Below, in pieces: positions 25,708 to 34,777 of a DNA stretch of 54,030 bases (its first letter is position 1; each line of letters begins with the position of its first letter). A model generated the notes under the pieces. That model had not been told where the DNA came from. It did no database searches and saw only the letters and a list, made by a program, of their open reading frames with translations. The stretch is from an uncultured Acidimicrobiales bacterium (GTDB lineage Bacteria; Actinomycetota; Acidimicrobiia; Acidimicrobiales; UBA10347), in the NCBI GenBank assembly GCA_937991435.1, contig CALKPY010000044.1, positions 1 to 54,030 on the forward strand. The letters are read 5' to 3'. The translations under genes and the position numbers were made by a program.

Positions 25708-27687
25708 ATGGGAATCGTGCAACGCACCCGCGCCGCCGCGATTGAACCAGCAGAACGGCGAGATCCGCTGGTTCGAATGGCCGTGTTGTCGACCACAGCA
25801 TCTCGGATCCCGATTCTTATCGCAGCTTCTCTGTCGAGCGCTGCGGTCGTGACGCTCGTGCTGTGGGAATATTCGTCTCGCCGCACGCTGCTGTTTTGGC
25901 TGGCGTTCACACTTGCTTGCGGAGCGGTCATATCATTCGTTGCCGTCAGCCGTCACAAGAACGCATCGTTTGTCACCGCGTCGACGCTACGGAGGCAGCT
26001 GCTGTTCGGCTGCGTGATCCCCTTTGCCGTGCCTTGGGGTCTTCTCGGCCCCGCTTCGAACGCGACCGGAAACCAAGGTGTGGCCTTGTGTGTCGTTCTC
26101 GTGAGCGCTGCAGCCGTCGTCGGAGCAGTCGCTGTCGGAGGCGCGTTCTCTAGCGCGTTGATCGTCTGTGGAACATTTATCTTGCTTCCTAACCTGGTTT
26201 TCTTCTCGCTGCGCGATGGCATCACCGCTGTGCCTACGGCCACGCTCGTCTACGCGGCCCTTATTACCGGTGTCGTCGGCCGTCTAAGCCGATCGAGGTT
26301 GCTTGACCGCGAGGTGCTGTCGGTGCGCAGCAGCCACCTCGTCGATGCGGTGCAAGAAGAGAGAGCGAATCTCGCCGCGCTGAACGCTGAGCTCACCTTC
26401 CGAGCGACACACGATCAGCTCATGGGGATACCCAACCGTGAGCTGTTCGAAGCCGAACTTGAACATGCTGTGAGTTCGGCCAGACAAGAAGACGCACGCG
26501 TCGGACTGCTATTCCTTGATCTCGATCGTTTCAAATTCGTCAACGACACCCTCGGACATGCCGCCGGAGACGAACTGCTCAAGGCGATTGGTGATCGAAT
26601 TGAAAACGTGCTTCGGGCCGACGAGGCCATGGTGGCCAGGGTCGGTGGTGACGAACTCGTGGTGCTGCAGTACCGGGTCAGCCGACCTGACGAACTGCAT
26701 TACCTGGCACAGCGATTGATCACCGCTGTCAACGATTCGTTCGTGATTGATGGGGTTTCGATTTCGATCGGTGTCTCGATTGGAATGGTTGTTTCCTGGA
26801 TTGGCGATACGGCCGACGACCTCTACCGGCTCGCCGATGCAGCCCTGTACGAAGCCAAAGAGCAGGGCCGCAACTGCGTTGTCCTTGCCGACGATCAGCT
26901 GCGTTCCCAGCGTCAGGTTCGGATTTCGACCGAGCTCGCGTTGCGCAGCGCTCTTATGAACAACGAGATCGAGGCTTGGTACCAGCCGGAAGTGAATCTG
27001 ATCACAGGCGAAATTGTTGCGGCCGAAGCATTGGCGCGTTGGAAGACCGATGAAGGAGTCGCCGTTGCAAGTTCGTTCATCGGGGTAGCCCGGCGAGCTG
27101 GCCTGCTTGAGCAACTAATGTTGCGCATCGCTGACGATGTCTGGGATTGGCGCACCGAGGGTGTTGGCAATCTTCCGATTGGGATCAATGTTTCGGCGGC
27201 GCACCTTCGGTCGCTTCTTGCTCGACACGAGGCGGGTCGACGAGATCGATCCTTCTTGGGCATGCGTCTCGAAATCGCCGAGACAGACATCATTCGCGAC
27301 TTCAATGGTGCACGTCGACTACTCGAACGGGTGCGTGAGCTGGGCGCTGTGGTGTTGCTTGATGACTTTGGTACCGGCTATTCGTCACTACGCATGTTGA
27401 GCGATCTTCCTATTGACGGCATCAAGATCGATCGTTCTTACGTTGCGCGGGCAGTTGTCGACCGGCGAGTCCGAAGCCTCGTCACCAGCTTGGCGGAGTT
27501 TGGCCGCGACTCAGGAATGTTGGTTGTTGCCGAAGGTGTCGAAACCACCCAACAAGCTGAGTTCCTCGTCGACGTAGGCATTGAACGGGCGCAAGGGTTT
27601 CTTTTTGCTCCGGCATTGGAGCGGCGCGACTTTGTCGATCTTCAGGCCAAAGGCCTGATGTCAGTCGAGTTGGCCGGACGTTTCTGA
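25708..27687 (+). CDS. membrane GGDEF-EAL protein (c-di-GMP turnover)
   Basis: The 659-residue protein has about five to six hydrophobic segments in residues 28-195, a GGDEF domain (about 230-395) and an EAL domain (about 410-655). The cyclase signature is RVGGDELVVL, so the last residue of GGDEF is Leu; some GGDEL domains remain active. The EAL half has AEALARW, INVSAAHLR, EIAETDII, LLDDFGTGYSSLRM and IKIDRSYV, so the catalytic acids and lysine seem present. It could make or break c-di-GMP, or do one with the other domain regulatory. The membrane part has no known sensor name. Confidence 0.87.
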   Translation: MGIVQRTRAAAIEPAERRDPLVRMAVLSTTASRIPILIAASLSSAAVVTLVLWEYSSRRTLLFWLAFTLACGAVISFVAVSRHKNASFVTASTLRRQLLFGCVIPFAVPWGLLGPASNATGNQGVALCVVLVSAAAVVGAVAVGGAFSSALIVCGTFILLPNLVFFSLRDGITAVPTATLVYAALITGVVGRLSRSRLLDREVLSVRSSHLVDAVQEERANLAALNAELTFRATHDQLMGIPNRELFEAELEHAVSSARQEDARVGLLFLDLDRFKFVNDTLGHAAGDELLKAIGDRIENVLRADEAMVARVGGDELVVLQYRVSRPDELHYLAQRLITAVNDSFVIDGVSISIGVSIGMVVSWIGDTADDLYRLADAALYEAKEQGRNCVVLADDQLRSQRQVRISTELALRSALMNNEIEAWYQPEVNLITGEIVAAEALARWKTDEGVAVASSFIGVARRAGLLEQLMLRIADDVWDWRTEGVGNLPIGINVSAAHLRSLLARHEAGRRDRSFLGMRLEIAETDIIRDFNGARRLLERVRELGAVVLLDDFGTGYSSLRMLSDLPIDGIKIDRSYVARAVVDRRVRSLVTSLAEFGRDSGMLVVAEGVETTQQAEFLVDVGIERAQGFLFAPALERRDFVDLQAKGLMSVELAGRF

Positions 27688-27763
27688 GCCCGCTCGCGAA
27701 CTGAGTCGGCGTTAGGGTCGAAGTGCGCCGGAATCCGCCGTCGTATCTGTCAGACTCGCGTCG

Positions 27764-28750
27764 ATGTCTGCCGGTTCGCGTACTACTCCCGACCATGTGG
27801 CCATTGCTCGACCCAATGTCGCCGCACGTCCAACGTTGTCGTTGGTGGTTCCAGCCTTCAACGAGCAATATCGGCTTCCGGCACTGCTCGATGGTCTTCG
27901 TCGGCACATAGACACCACTACGACTGAGGTGCTCGTCGTCGATGATGGAAGCACAGACAACACGGCCGACATGGCTGCGGGCGCTCAGGAATACCTGCCA
28001 TGTATTCGTGTGATCGCCCATGCACGCAACCGCGGAAAGGGTGCCGCGGTTCGAACGGGCGTGGCTGCTGCGGCTGGTGGTTCGATCGGGTTCCTTGACG
28101 CAGACAATGCCACAGACCTCGCTGCACTTCCGGCCATGGTCCAACTGCTTGATGGTCACGTCGGCGGAGTGTTCGGTAGTCGCCATGCGCCGGGCTCGGT
28201 CGTGACCGGATCACCTCGCATCCGAGGCTGGATGGGGCGTACGTTCAATCACGTCGTGCGATTTGCCGCTGGGACCGTGATCGAAGACACGCAATGTGGT
28301 GCCAAGGTCTTTGACGGTGCTGCTGCTCGCCTTGCATTTGGGACCGCAGGCATCGATGGCTTCGCGTTTGATGTTGAAGTGCTTCGCACCTTGCTTCTGC
28401 TCGGTGTGCCGATCGTGGAACATCCTGTCAGTTGGCATCACGTGCACGGCACCAAAATACGACTGTCGACCCCGCTCAAGATGTTGAGTGATATCGCCAA
28501 GGTGCGAGTCGCCCGTACCCGGCCAATGGTGCCATTCGTCGACAGTACGTGGTCAGCTGCAGCCATCGCTCACGCCGATCCATTGTTTCCAAGTGCCGCT
28601 CCGAAGATTGGTGACCGCTGTCGAATCCTGCTGGCGGGCGGCAGTGACGACTCGGCTGCGGAACTCTGTCGCACACTCGAGCTCGCGGGCTCACCCGCAG
28701 AATCCGGCCAAACCAAGACGTGGCTCAACGATTTCAAGGTTGACCGCTAG
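27764..28750 (+). CDS. glycosyltransferase family 2 (polyprenyl-phosphate sugar transferase type)
   Basis: The 328-residue product has the GT2 fold: LSLVVPAFNEQYRLPALL, VLVVDDGSTDNT, ARNRGKGAAVRTGV, then the metal motif in FLDADNATD. QCGAKVFDG and EVLRTLLLLGVPIVEHPVSWHH follow as in ALG5/DPM1-type dolichyl-phosphate glucosyl- or mannosyltransferases. A lipid-linked sugar is the likely product. No membrane spans are predicted. The last 60 residues are not conserved in the family. Confidence 0.83.
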   Translation: MSAGSRTTPDHVAIARPNVAARPTLSLVVPAFNEQYRLPALLDGLRRHIDTTTTEVLVVDDGSTDNTADMAAGAQEYLPCIRVIAHARNRGKGAAVRTGVAAAAGGSIGFLDADNATDLAALPAMVQLLDGHVGGVFGSRHAPGSVVTGSPRIRGWMGRTFNHVVRFAAGTVIEDTQCGAKVFDGAAARLAFGTAGIDGFAFDVEVLRTLLLLGVPIVEHPVSWHHVHGTKIRLSTPLKMLSDIAKVRVARTRPMVPFVDSTWSAAAIAHADPLFPSAAPKIGDRCRILLAGGSDDSAAELCRTLELAGSPAESGQTKTWLNDFKVDR

Positions 28751-28764
28751 GGCGACCGGCATCG

Positions 28765-29286
28765 TTAGAGGCGAACGTGGTGCCAAGCCAACGGAGTATC
28801 GGCGTCATACGGCATGGTTCCGTGAATCACACGCGGGTCGTCATCAAAGACGAGCGGTACAAAGTTGCGGTCACCCGCCCACATCGGCAGCTGCTCAACC
28901 GCGCTCGGGTCGCCTTGACAGGCCGCGAGTAATCGGATCCGGGGAACCCATTCGAGTGTGCCCTCTTCGTTCACGGCAACTGGCTCCCCGGTCCAAGAAG
29001 TGATGAGGAAGACGAACACCAACCATTGCTCGCGGTTCGGCCCGAAATCGCTGAACGTGATCGTTGCACGTAGTGACATTTCATCGACTCGAACATGGGC
29101 TTCTTCTTGGATCTCGCGGCCCATCGCTCGCGCGACGTCTTCGTCGATCTCGACCTTGCCGCCAAGCCCGTTGACCTTGCCGAACTGGTCGTCGTCAGGA
29201 CGAGCGTTGCGTCGCACCATCAATACCTCGTCGGTTACCTGATCCCAGAGGTATCCGAGGGTGCCGACAATGGGCTGGAAGCGCAT
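28765..29286 (-). CDS. Nudix hydrolase
   Basis: The 173-residue product starts RFQPIVGTLGYLWDQ and has the Nudix box GKVEIDEDVARAMGREIQEEAHV... reading G-x5-E-x7-REIQEE. The usual Gly near the box end is His here (EEAHV). The rest of the metal-binding glutamates are present. It resembles MutT/8-oxo-dGTP-type enzymes, with a WVPRIRLLA segment after the box. The ATG at 29286 is used; a longer frame adds six residues. Confidence 0.83.
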   Translation of the reverse strand: MRFQPIVGTLGYLWDQVTDEVLMVRRNARPDDDQFGKVNGLGGKVEIDEDVARAMGREIQEEAHVRVDEMSLRATITFSDFGPNREQWLVFVFLITSWTGEPVAVNEEGTLEWVPRIRLLAACQGDPSAVEQLPMWAGDRNFVPLVFDDDPRVIHGTMPYDADTPLAWHHVRL

Positions 29287-29356
29287 AGTTGCACCCTGAC
29301 ACAAACCGAGCGTGATGTTGCGGTTAGTCGACAGGTGCGGCTATCACCATGTAGCA

Positions 29357-29983
29357 ATGGACACCTTTGACGAGCTGCCGGTACTTCACACAAGGAACTA
29401 CGACACGACCGTGTATCGAAACGGTGAGGAACTTAAGGCAGTCGGGTCGGTCCGAGATGTGAAACCGGCTGGCTTGTATATCCGTGATGACGTAGACCCG
29501 CTGACGATCCATGACATGCGCGTGGTGCTTGACATTTCCATCGAGAACCTCTCGATAGTCAAGGCCGATGTTGCCTTTGGCGTATACCCCAACACGGCGT
29601 GCCCCTCGATCATTGACCACTACGACAAACTCGTTGGTCTCAACGTTGCCCGCGGTTTTTCTCGCAAGGTTCGTGAATTGTTCGGAGGGCCCCGTGGGTG
29701 CACGCACACCACGGCGTTGTTGCAGGCGATGGCGCCCGTGGTCGTGCAGTCGTTGTGGTCGATGGAACTGTCGCACCGGCGCGAGTCAGGGAAGCCGGTG
29801 TCGGGCCGAACACCCGATCAGATGAAGGCGACAATCGAACGCAACGTAAACACCTGTCACGTCTGGGACGAAGACGGCGAACACGTCGAGCGCGCCCGTT
29901 CAGGTTCCTGGCGGGGCGCTCCGCTTTGGGCTGAGGAACGACTTGTTCAGCTTGGGCGTTCCGTAGATGAATGGCCGAGCTGA
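29357..29983 (+). CDS. DUF2889 family protein
   Basis: The 208-residue product has the DUF2889 pattern: LHTRNYDTTVYRNG, VDPLTIHDMRVVLDI, YPNTACPSIIDHYDKLVGL, VRELFGGPRGCTHTTALLQAMAPVV. The conserved Cys and His residues could bind a metal. The function of the family is unknown; members often sit near degradation genes in actinomycetes and pseudomonads. ATG 29357 is taken as the start, with a TATCAC box nine bases ahead; the frame is open to 29312. Confidence 0.82.
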   Translation: MDTFDELPVLHTRNYDTTVYRNGEELKAVGSVRDVKPAGLYIRDDVDPLTIHDMRVVLDISIENLSIVKADVAFGVYPNTACPSIIDHYDKLVGLNVARGFSRKVRELFGGPRGCTHTTALLQAMAPVVVQSLWSMELSHRRESGKPVSGRTPDQMKATIERNVNTCHVWDEDGEHVERARSGSWRGAPLWAEERLVQLGRSVDEWPS

Positions 29984-29989
29984 GGATTT

Positions 29990-30658
29990 TTGGATACGTC
30001 AGCGGCGACCTACCGGCGCGACTCGGCGGTGCTTGGTGCAGCGATTGGGGTGGTCGGCATCACATTTGGAGTGTTGGCCGGCGCTGCCGGGTTGGGGTTA
30101 GCCAAAGCCTCCGCCATGTCAATGCTGGTGTTTACTGGCGCATCACAATTCGCCGCCGTAGGCGTGATCGACAGTGGCGGGTCGGCCTTCGCTGCAGTGG
30201 GAGGTGCTCTTTTGTTAGCGGCCCGCAATGCCTTGTACGGGATCCGCCTGAGCGAACTGCTACGGACCGATGGTTTACGCCGATACTTCGGAGCCCAGCT
30301 GGTAATTGACGAGAGCACCGCGATGGCGACAGCGCAGAGCAGTGAAGCGGCGAGACGCGGCGCGTTTTGGATCACCGGACTGTCGGTGTTCGTGTTCTGG
30401 AACATCGGAACTGTCGCTGGAGTTTTGCTTGGGTCCGTGCTCGGCGACCCGAGGGTCTGGGGTCTCGATGCGGCATTCCTCGCGTCGTTCGTCGCCTTGA
30501 TTGGACCGCACGTGGCCACACGGCCCGGTCAGGTCGCTGCTCTTGTTGGTGCTGCGATTGCGATAGTCACTGTGCCCGTAGCGCCAGCGGGGGCGCCGAT
30601 TTTGCTCGCGGTGGTCGCCATTGGACCGGCCCTTTTCGTAGAACGTGGCCTGCGATGA
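29990..30658 (+). CDS. azlC: AzlC-type branched-chain amino acid exporter subunit
   Basis: The 222-residue product has five to seven hydrophobic segments and the AzlC signatures: GITFGVLAGAAGLGLAKASAMS, VFTGASQFAAVGV and LLAARNALYG, then IDESTAMA. AzlC with AzlD exports branched-chain amino acids or analogues. TTG start at 29990 with GAGG six bases ahead; 6 bases after the DUF2889 stop. It overlaps azlD by four bases (ATGA). Confidence 0.88.
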   Translation: MDTSAATYRRDSAVLGAAIGVVGITFGVLAGAAGLGLAKASAMSMLVFTGASQFAAVGVIDSGGSAFAAVGGALLLAARNALYGIRLSELLRTDGLRRYFGAQLVIDESTAMATAQSSEAARRGAFWITGLSVFVFWNIGTVAGVLLGSVLGDPRVWGLDAAFLASFVALIGPHVATRPGQVAALVGAAIAIVTVPVAPAGAPILLAVVAIGPALFVERGLR

Positions 30659-30954
30659 GTTGGACAGCGCTATCGATTTTGGCGATAGGTGCCTATGGAT
30701 TCAAACTCGCGGGAGTGATGTTTGGAGTCAGGCTCGATACACCTCCCCTGCAGCACTCGATCCTGCTGCTACCAGCTGCGTTGTTTGCCGCAGTGATCGC
30801 ATTGCAGACCTTTGAGCGCGACACTGCGCTCGTGATCGATGCGCGGGTTGTGGGTCTCGTAGTTGCCGTCGGTGCTACGTGGAAAAAGGTGCCGTTCTTG
30901 GGAGTGATCGTGCTCGCAATGATGTCAACCGCCGTCACCAGGGCCTTGTTCTGA
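30655..30954 (+). CDS. azlD: AzlD-type exporter subunit
   Basis: The 99-residue product has four hydrophobic segments and the AzlD end KKVPFLGVIVLAMMSTAVTRAL. It starts inside the azlC stop and its own TGA overlaps the ATG of galM by one base (TGATG), so three genes are translated in a chain. Confidence 0.86.
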   Translation: MSWTALSILAIGAYGFKLAGVMFGVRLDTPPLQHSILLLPAALFAAVIALQTFERDTALVIDARVVGLVVAVGATWKKVPFLGVIVLAMMSTAVTRALF

Positions 30955-31949
30955 TGGCCGGCCCAATCATTGAACGTGGTGTCCGTTCGCTGTGGCTCGG
31001 CGCTGAGCCCGCAGCGGAATTCGTGCTCAGTAATGGCCGTCTACGAGTTTCGGTTACCGACTTTGGCGCCCATCTCGCCGACGTCTCGATAGTGGCAGAC
31101 GGGGTCATGCGACCGTTGACGATTGGGTACCCTGCGCCGGTCAGAGGTGGGTTGAGCGAACCGATTGGGTACCACGGTGCGACTATTGGCCGCTACGCAA
31201 ATCGAATCGTTGATGGTTCGTGCATTGTCGACGGTCAACCCGTATCGCTACTGGCGAACGATGGGCCGCACGCGCTTCATGGTGGACCCCGCGCCTTTGA
31301 TCGTCGCATGTGGGCTGGTGGCGCTGAAGTGGTTGGTGACACGGCGATCGTGCGACTCGGCTTGTTCAGTCCTCATGGCGACCTGGGCTTTCCCGGAGCA
31401 GCGCGTGCACAGGCCGTCTTTGCTCTGTGTGGCGAACGGTTGACGATCACCTACGAGGCAACGACGTCGGCTGCGACACCGTTGAATCTCACCAACCACG
31501 TGTATTGGAACCTCGCGAGCGGCGGGCCCATCGGCGGACACGCTCTCAAGGTGCAGGCCGCCAGAGTTGTCTTGAGCGACGATCAAGGGGTTCCAGCCGA
31601 CGAATCACCGACGTCGGTAGCTGGAACCCGATTCGATTGTCGCGAACATCGAGATTTGGCGTCAATTGCCGCGGGCGGAGGCGTCGACAATAGTTTCGTC
31701 TTCCTCAAGGGGGTAGCGGGACCGCAAATCGAATTGGTGCATATGAACGGAAGCGCAGTTTCGATGACGACGAACCAGATAGCGGCGCAGGTGTATCTTG
31801 CACGTCACCTGCCCACCTCGACCGGAGCGCTAGCCATCGAACCGGGATTCCCACCAGATACTCCCAATCGGCCAGAGTTCGGCGACTGTATTGTGCGACC
31901 CGGCGATCAGTACCGATCGACAACTCACTATGACTTCAGGTGGCGATGA
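30954..31949 (+). CDS. galM: aldose 1-epimerase (galactose mutarotase)
   Basis: The 331-residue product fits the family: VSVTDFGAHLADVSI, GATIGRYANRI, NDGPHALHGG with the first catalytic His, LTNHVYWNL with the second, and the late AIEPGFPPDTPN with the catalytic Glu. It interconverts alpha and beta sugar anomers in the cytoplasm. It overlaps the azlD stop (TGATG) and the next gene (ATGA), which is an unusual operon for a sugar epimerase. Confidence 0.9.
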   Translation: MAGPIIERGVRSLWLGAEPAAEFVLSNGRLRVSVTDFGAHLADVSIVADGVMRPLTIGYPAPVRGGLSEPIGYHGATIGRYANRIVDGSCIVDGQPVSLLANDGPHALHGGPRAFDRRMWAGGAEVVGDTAIVRLGLFSPHGDLGFPGAARAQAVFALCGERLTITYEATTSAATPLNLTNHVYWNLASGGPIGGHALKVQAARVVLSDDQGVPADESPTSVAGTRFDCREHRDLASIAAGGGVDNSFVFLKGVAGPQIELVHMNGSAVSMTTNQIAAQVYLARHLPTSTGALAIEPGFPPDTPNRPEFGDCIVRPGDQYRSTTHYDFRWR

Positions 31950-32887
31950 CTGAACCCTCAGACGCCACGGCTGACAACAGTGGCATGTTTGGGAGGACAC
32001 AAGCCGAAAATGACGACCAGTTCACGGGCGTCGATTGGGGACTATTTGTCGGCGTGTCGATGATCTGGGGGTCATCGTTTCTCCTCATTGCGTACGCGCT
32101 TGAAGGACTGACTCCTTCGATGGTCACCCTGCTTCGTGTCGGTATTGGGGCGCTGACCTTATGGGGTATCAGAGCGATTCAAGGCACCGATGTCCGAATC
32201 GCACCCGCTGACCGTGGGCGCATTCTGGCGGTGTCCGTTCTCTGGGTTGCAATTCCGTTCTCGTTATTCCCGATAGCACAACAGTGGATCAACTCCGCAG
32301 TTACTGGACTACTGAACGGGGCGACGCCGCTGCTCGTTGCAGGTGTCTCGATCGTGCTCGTCAAAGTCGTTCCTCGTGGATTGCAGATAGCCGGACTGAT
32401 CGCCGGCTTTGTCGGAGTCGTTCTCATCTCGCTCGGCTCAGCCGCCGACGGCGGGTCGCAAGCACGTGGCGTGGCACTGGTGCTTGTCGCGACGGCCTGC
32501 TACGGGTTGGCATTGAACATGGCGCCACCGATTCAGGCGAAGTATGGCGCAATCGTCACGATGAGCAGCGTCCTTGGTGTCGCAACCGTGCTGGTGACTC
32601 CACTAGCTCTCGTAGACATTGGCGACAACGATTGGCAGTTGACGGCGGTGGCAGCGGCAGTGGTTCTTGGGGCCATCGGCACCGGAATCGCCTATTGGAT
32701 CATGGCGAGTCTCGTCGGCCGCGTTGGCGCGTTGAGGGCATCGTTCATCACGTACCTCATTCCCGTGGTCTCGCTTCTTCTTGGTGTGGCCATTCGTGGC
32801 GACGAAGTCTCGGCACTTGCGTTGATCGGAGCGCCCGTCACGATTCTGGGAGCTCTTCTGGCGTCGCGCAAGGTACGAGGAAGCTGA
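31946..32887 (+). CDS. EamA/DMT family transporter
   Basis: The 313-residue product has about ten hydrophobic segments and two EamA halves, with GLFVGVSMIWGSSFLLI at the start of the first and a second half near residue 165. A drug/metabolite exporter or importer; substrate not known. The ATG at 31946 overlaps the galM stop (ATGA); a GTG six bases earlier also fits. Confidence 0.87.
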   Translation: MTEPSDATADNSGMFGRTQAENDDQFTGVDWGLFVGVSMIWGSSFLLIAYALEGLTPSMVTLLRVGIGALTLWGIRAIQGTDVRIAPADRGRILAVSVLWVAIPFSLFPIAQQWINSAVTGLLNGATPLLVAGVSIVLVKVVPRGLQIAGLIAGFVGVVLISLGSAADGGSQARGVALVLVATACYGLALNMAPPIQAKYGAIVTMSSVLGVATVLVTPLALVDIGDNDWQLTAVAAAVVLGAIGTGIAYWIMASLVGRVGALRASFITYLIPVVSLLLGVAIRGDEVSALALIGAPVTILGALLASRKVRGS

Positions 32888-32981
32888 CATTTCGGCCTGT
32901 TGGCCGGCTACGTGCCGGCGGTCGGCACTTCGGCGCAAGCGCGAGTTCGACAACACCGCTCGATGAGGCGACAATGTCCCC

Positions 32982-34736
32982 ATGGCTTCTGGAACGACCT
33001 CGCACGATCTGATCATTGTGGGAGCGACCGCCGGCGGTCTTTCCGTGGCCGAAGGTGCGCACCGTGCGGGGCTGTCACGGGTTCATGTGATCGAACGCGG
33101 CGAATCGGTCTTCATGAGCGAGGTGATTAGTCGCAACGATCTGTCAATCTCCTACGGGGAAAATGTCATCAGTATCGATGTTGATGAGGCAACCGGCGAG
33201 GTCGAAGTGGTCACCGACCGACGTACGCGTCGGGCCCGAGCATGTGTGATCTCCGAGCGCGAGTTCGACCCATACTTGGAACCGCCGATTCCCGTGACCG
33301 CAAGCTCTCGGGTCACCGTTGACAATCCGCCGTCGGCGGCCAATGGCGCAGATGTCATGGTGATCGGAATCAGTGATCATGCGGTCGAACTGACGATCCA
33401 GCTCGCTGACCGCGGTGCCAATGTTGTACTTGCCGCCGAGGGCATGGAGCCCGCTCGACTGTCGCCGATTGCCGGCGAGATCCTTGCCACGTTGGAACGA
33501 CAGCGTCGTGCCACCGTTTTGTACCGGTCCTCGCCGCAAAGCATCGGTTCGAGGGCGGGCTTCCCGATGGCGTACTTCGAGGACCGGCGAACACCGGACC
33601 TCGAGTTCGACCATGTGGTGTTTGCGAGCAGCCGTGCACCCGCTGACCTCGATGCGCTCGGAGTAACGCAGCGAGCTCGTGCTTCAGAGTCGCTCTTGCT
33701 GTTTGCAGGAAAAGCCGAAGAGATCGCCATTCCCAACGCTCATGGTCCTGATCTGTGGCCCCGTATCGCGGCGGCGCGTTTTCCCGAGCTAACCGTTGAG
33801 TCGTACGGGGTGCGAGCGTGGAGCAGGTACACCACGCTCGAGAACGAGCTGGCGGAGCACTACTACAACGCCACAATCACCATGTTTGAGCCGACGCATA
33901 CGGATCTGTGGCGGCTGCGGGTGCGACCTGACCACGGCGACACGTCGCATCAGGCAGGGCAATACGCCACTCTTGGTCTCGGTTATTGGGAGCCGCGTAT
34001 CGACGATGCAGTTGACGCTGAGCTCGACGAGAAGTGGCTCAAACTTGTGCGCCGGTCGTATTCGATCTCGAGCCCGATTTTCGACGACACGGGTTATCTC
34101 GTTGATGCGTTCGAGGCTGACGAGCTTGAGTTCTACATCGTGTTGGTCACTCCGTCTGAAGACAACGTTCCTGGCCTCACACCCCGCTTGGCCCTAAAGA
34201 AGCCTGGCGACCGTGTGTTTCTCGGCTCCAAGGTCGCGGGGCGATACACCCTTGCTCCGGTGCTCGACCCGTCTCGTACCGTCATTTTTCTGGCAACAGG
34301 TACAGGCGAAGCGCCGCACAATGCGATGGTCAACCAGCTTCTTCGCAAGGGCCACAAGGGGCCAATCGTGTCCGCGGTGACGGTACGTCAGTGGAGCGAC
34401 CTCGGGTATCGCTCCGAACACGACGATCTCGTTGCCCGATACCCGAACTATCACTACATGCCGCTTCCGACGCGCGAGGCCGACGTTCCCAAGACGTACC
34501 TGCAAGACGTCATCCGTGATGACGGATTCGACTCTCATTTCGGTGTGCGACTCGATGCCGCGACGACCGACGTTTTTCTGTGCGGCAACCCCGCCATGAT
34601 TGGACTTCCCGAAGGCAAAGGCGATGACAAGCAATGGCCCGAAACGGTTGGGGTGACGCAACTGCTGGTGGAGCGGGGGTTCACGCTCGACGAGCGCGGC
34701 AGCCCAGGAAACATTCACTTCGAAGAGTACTGGTAG
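32982..34736 (+). CDS. flavoprotein fusion: FAD/NAD-binding domain plus Fpr-type ferredoxin reductase
   Basis: The 584-residue product has two flavoprotein units. Residues 1-270 begin DLIIVGATAGGLSVAEGAHRAG, a Rossmann FAD site, and contain a second nucleotide-binding turn near VMVIGISDHAVELTIQL, as in thioredoxin-reductase-like proteins, but no CxxC disulphide is seen. Residues 285-584 are a ferredoxin-NADP reductase of the Fpr type: RSYSISSP for FAD, GTGEAPHNAM for NADPH, VFLCGNPAMIG, and the C-terminal NIHFEEYW that matches the aromatic-ended HxEKYW tail. The fusion may pass electrons between two flavins. No ferredoxin gene is adjacent. Confidence 0.8.
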   Translation: MASGTTSHDLIIVGATAGGLSVAEGAHRAGLSRVHVIERGESVFMSEVISRNDLSISYGENVISIDVDEATGEVEVVTDRRTRRARACVISEREFDPYLEPPIPVTASSRVTVDNPPSAANGADVMVIGISDHAVELTIQLADRGANVVLAAEGMEPARLSPIAGEILATLERQRRATVLYRSSPQSIGSRAGFPMAYFEDRRTPDLEFDHVVFASSRAPADLDALGVTQRARASESLLLFAGKAEEIAIPNAHGPDLWPRIAAARFPELTVESYGVRAWSRYTTLENELAEHYYNATITMFEPTHTDLWRLRVRPDHGDTSHQAGQYATLGLGYWEPRIDDAVDAELDEKWLKLVRRSYSISSPIFDDTGYLVDAFEADELEFYIVLVTPSEDNVPGLTPRLALKKPGDRVFLGSKVAGRYTLAPVLDPSRTVIFLATGTGEAPHNAMVNQLLRKGHKGPIVSAVTVRQWSDLGYRSEHDDLVARYPNYHYMPLPTREADVPKTYLQDVIRDDGFDSHFGVRLDAATTDVFLCGNPAMIGLPEGKGDDKQWPETVGVTQLLVERGFTLDERGSPGNIHFEEYW

Positions 34737-34765
34737 ACCGCACCGCACACGGGCCCGCCTCGCGG

Positions 34766-34771
34766 TAGCGT
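34766..34771 (+). promoter_or_regulatory. -10 box of a leaderless transcript (small membrane protein)
   Basis: TAGCGT lies six bases ahead of GTG 34778, with no ribosome site. The same box and spacing occur before mftE. Confidence 0.5.
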
Positions 34772-34777
34772 GCGGGT

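Noticed and set aside
27482-28186. 234-codon open frame on the minus strand across the GGDEF-EAL end and GT2 start
   Set aside because: Both plus-strand genes are well supported; the frame has irregular composition and no motif.
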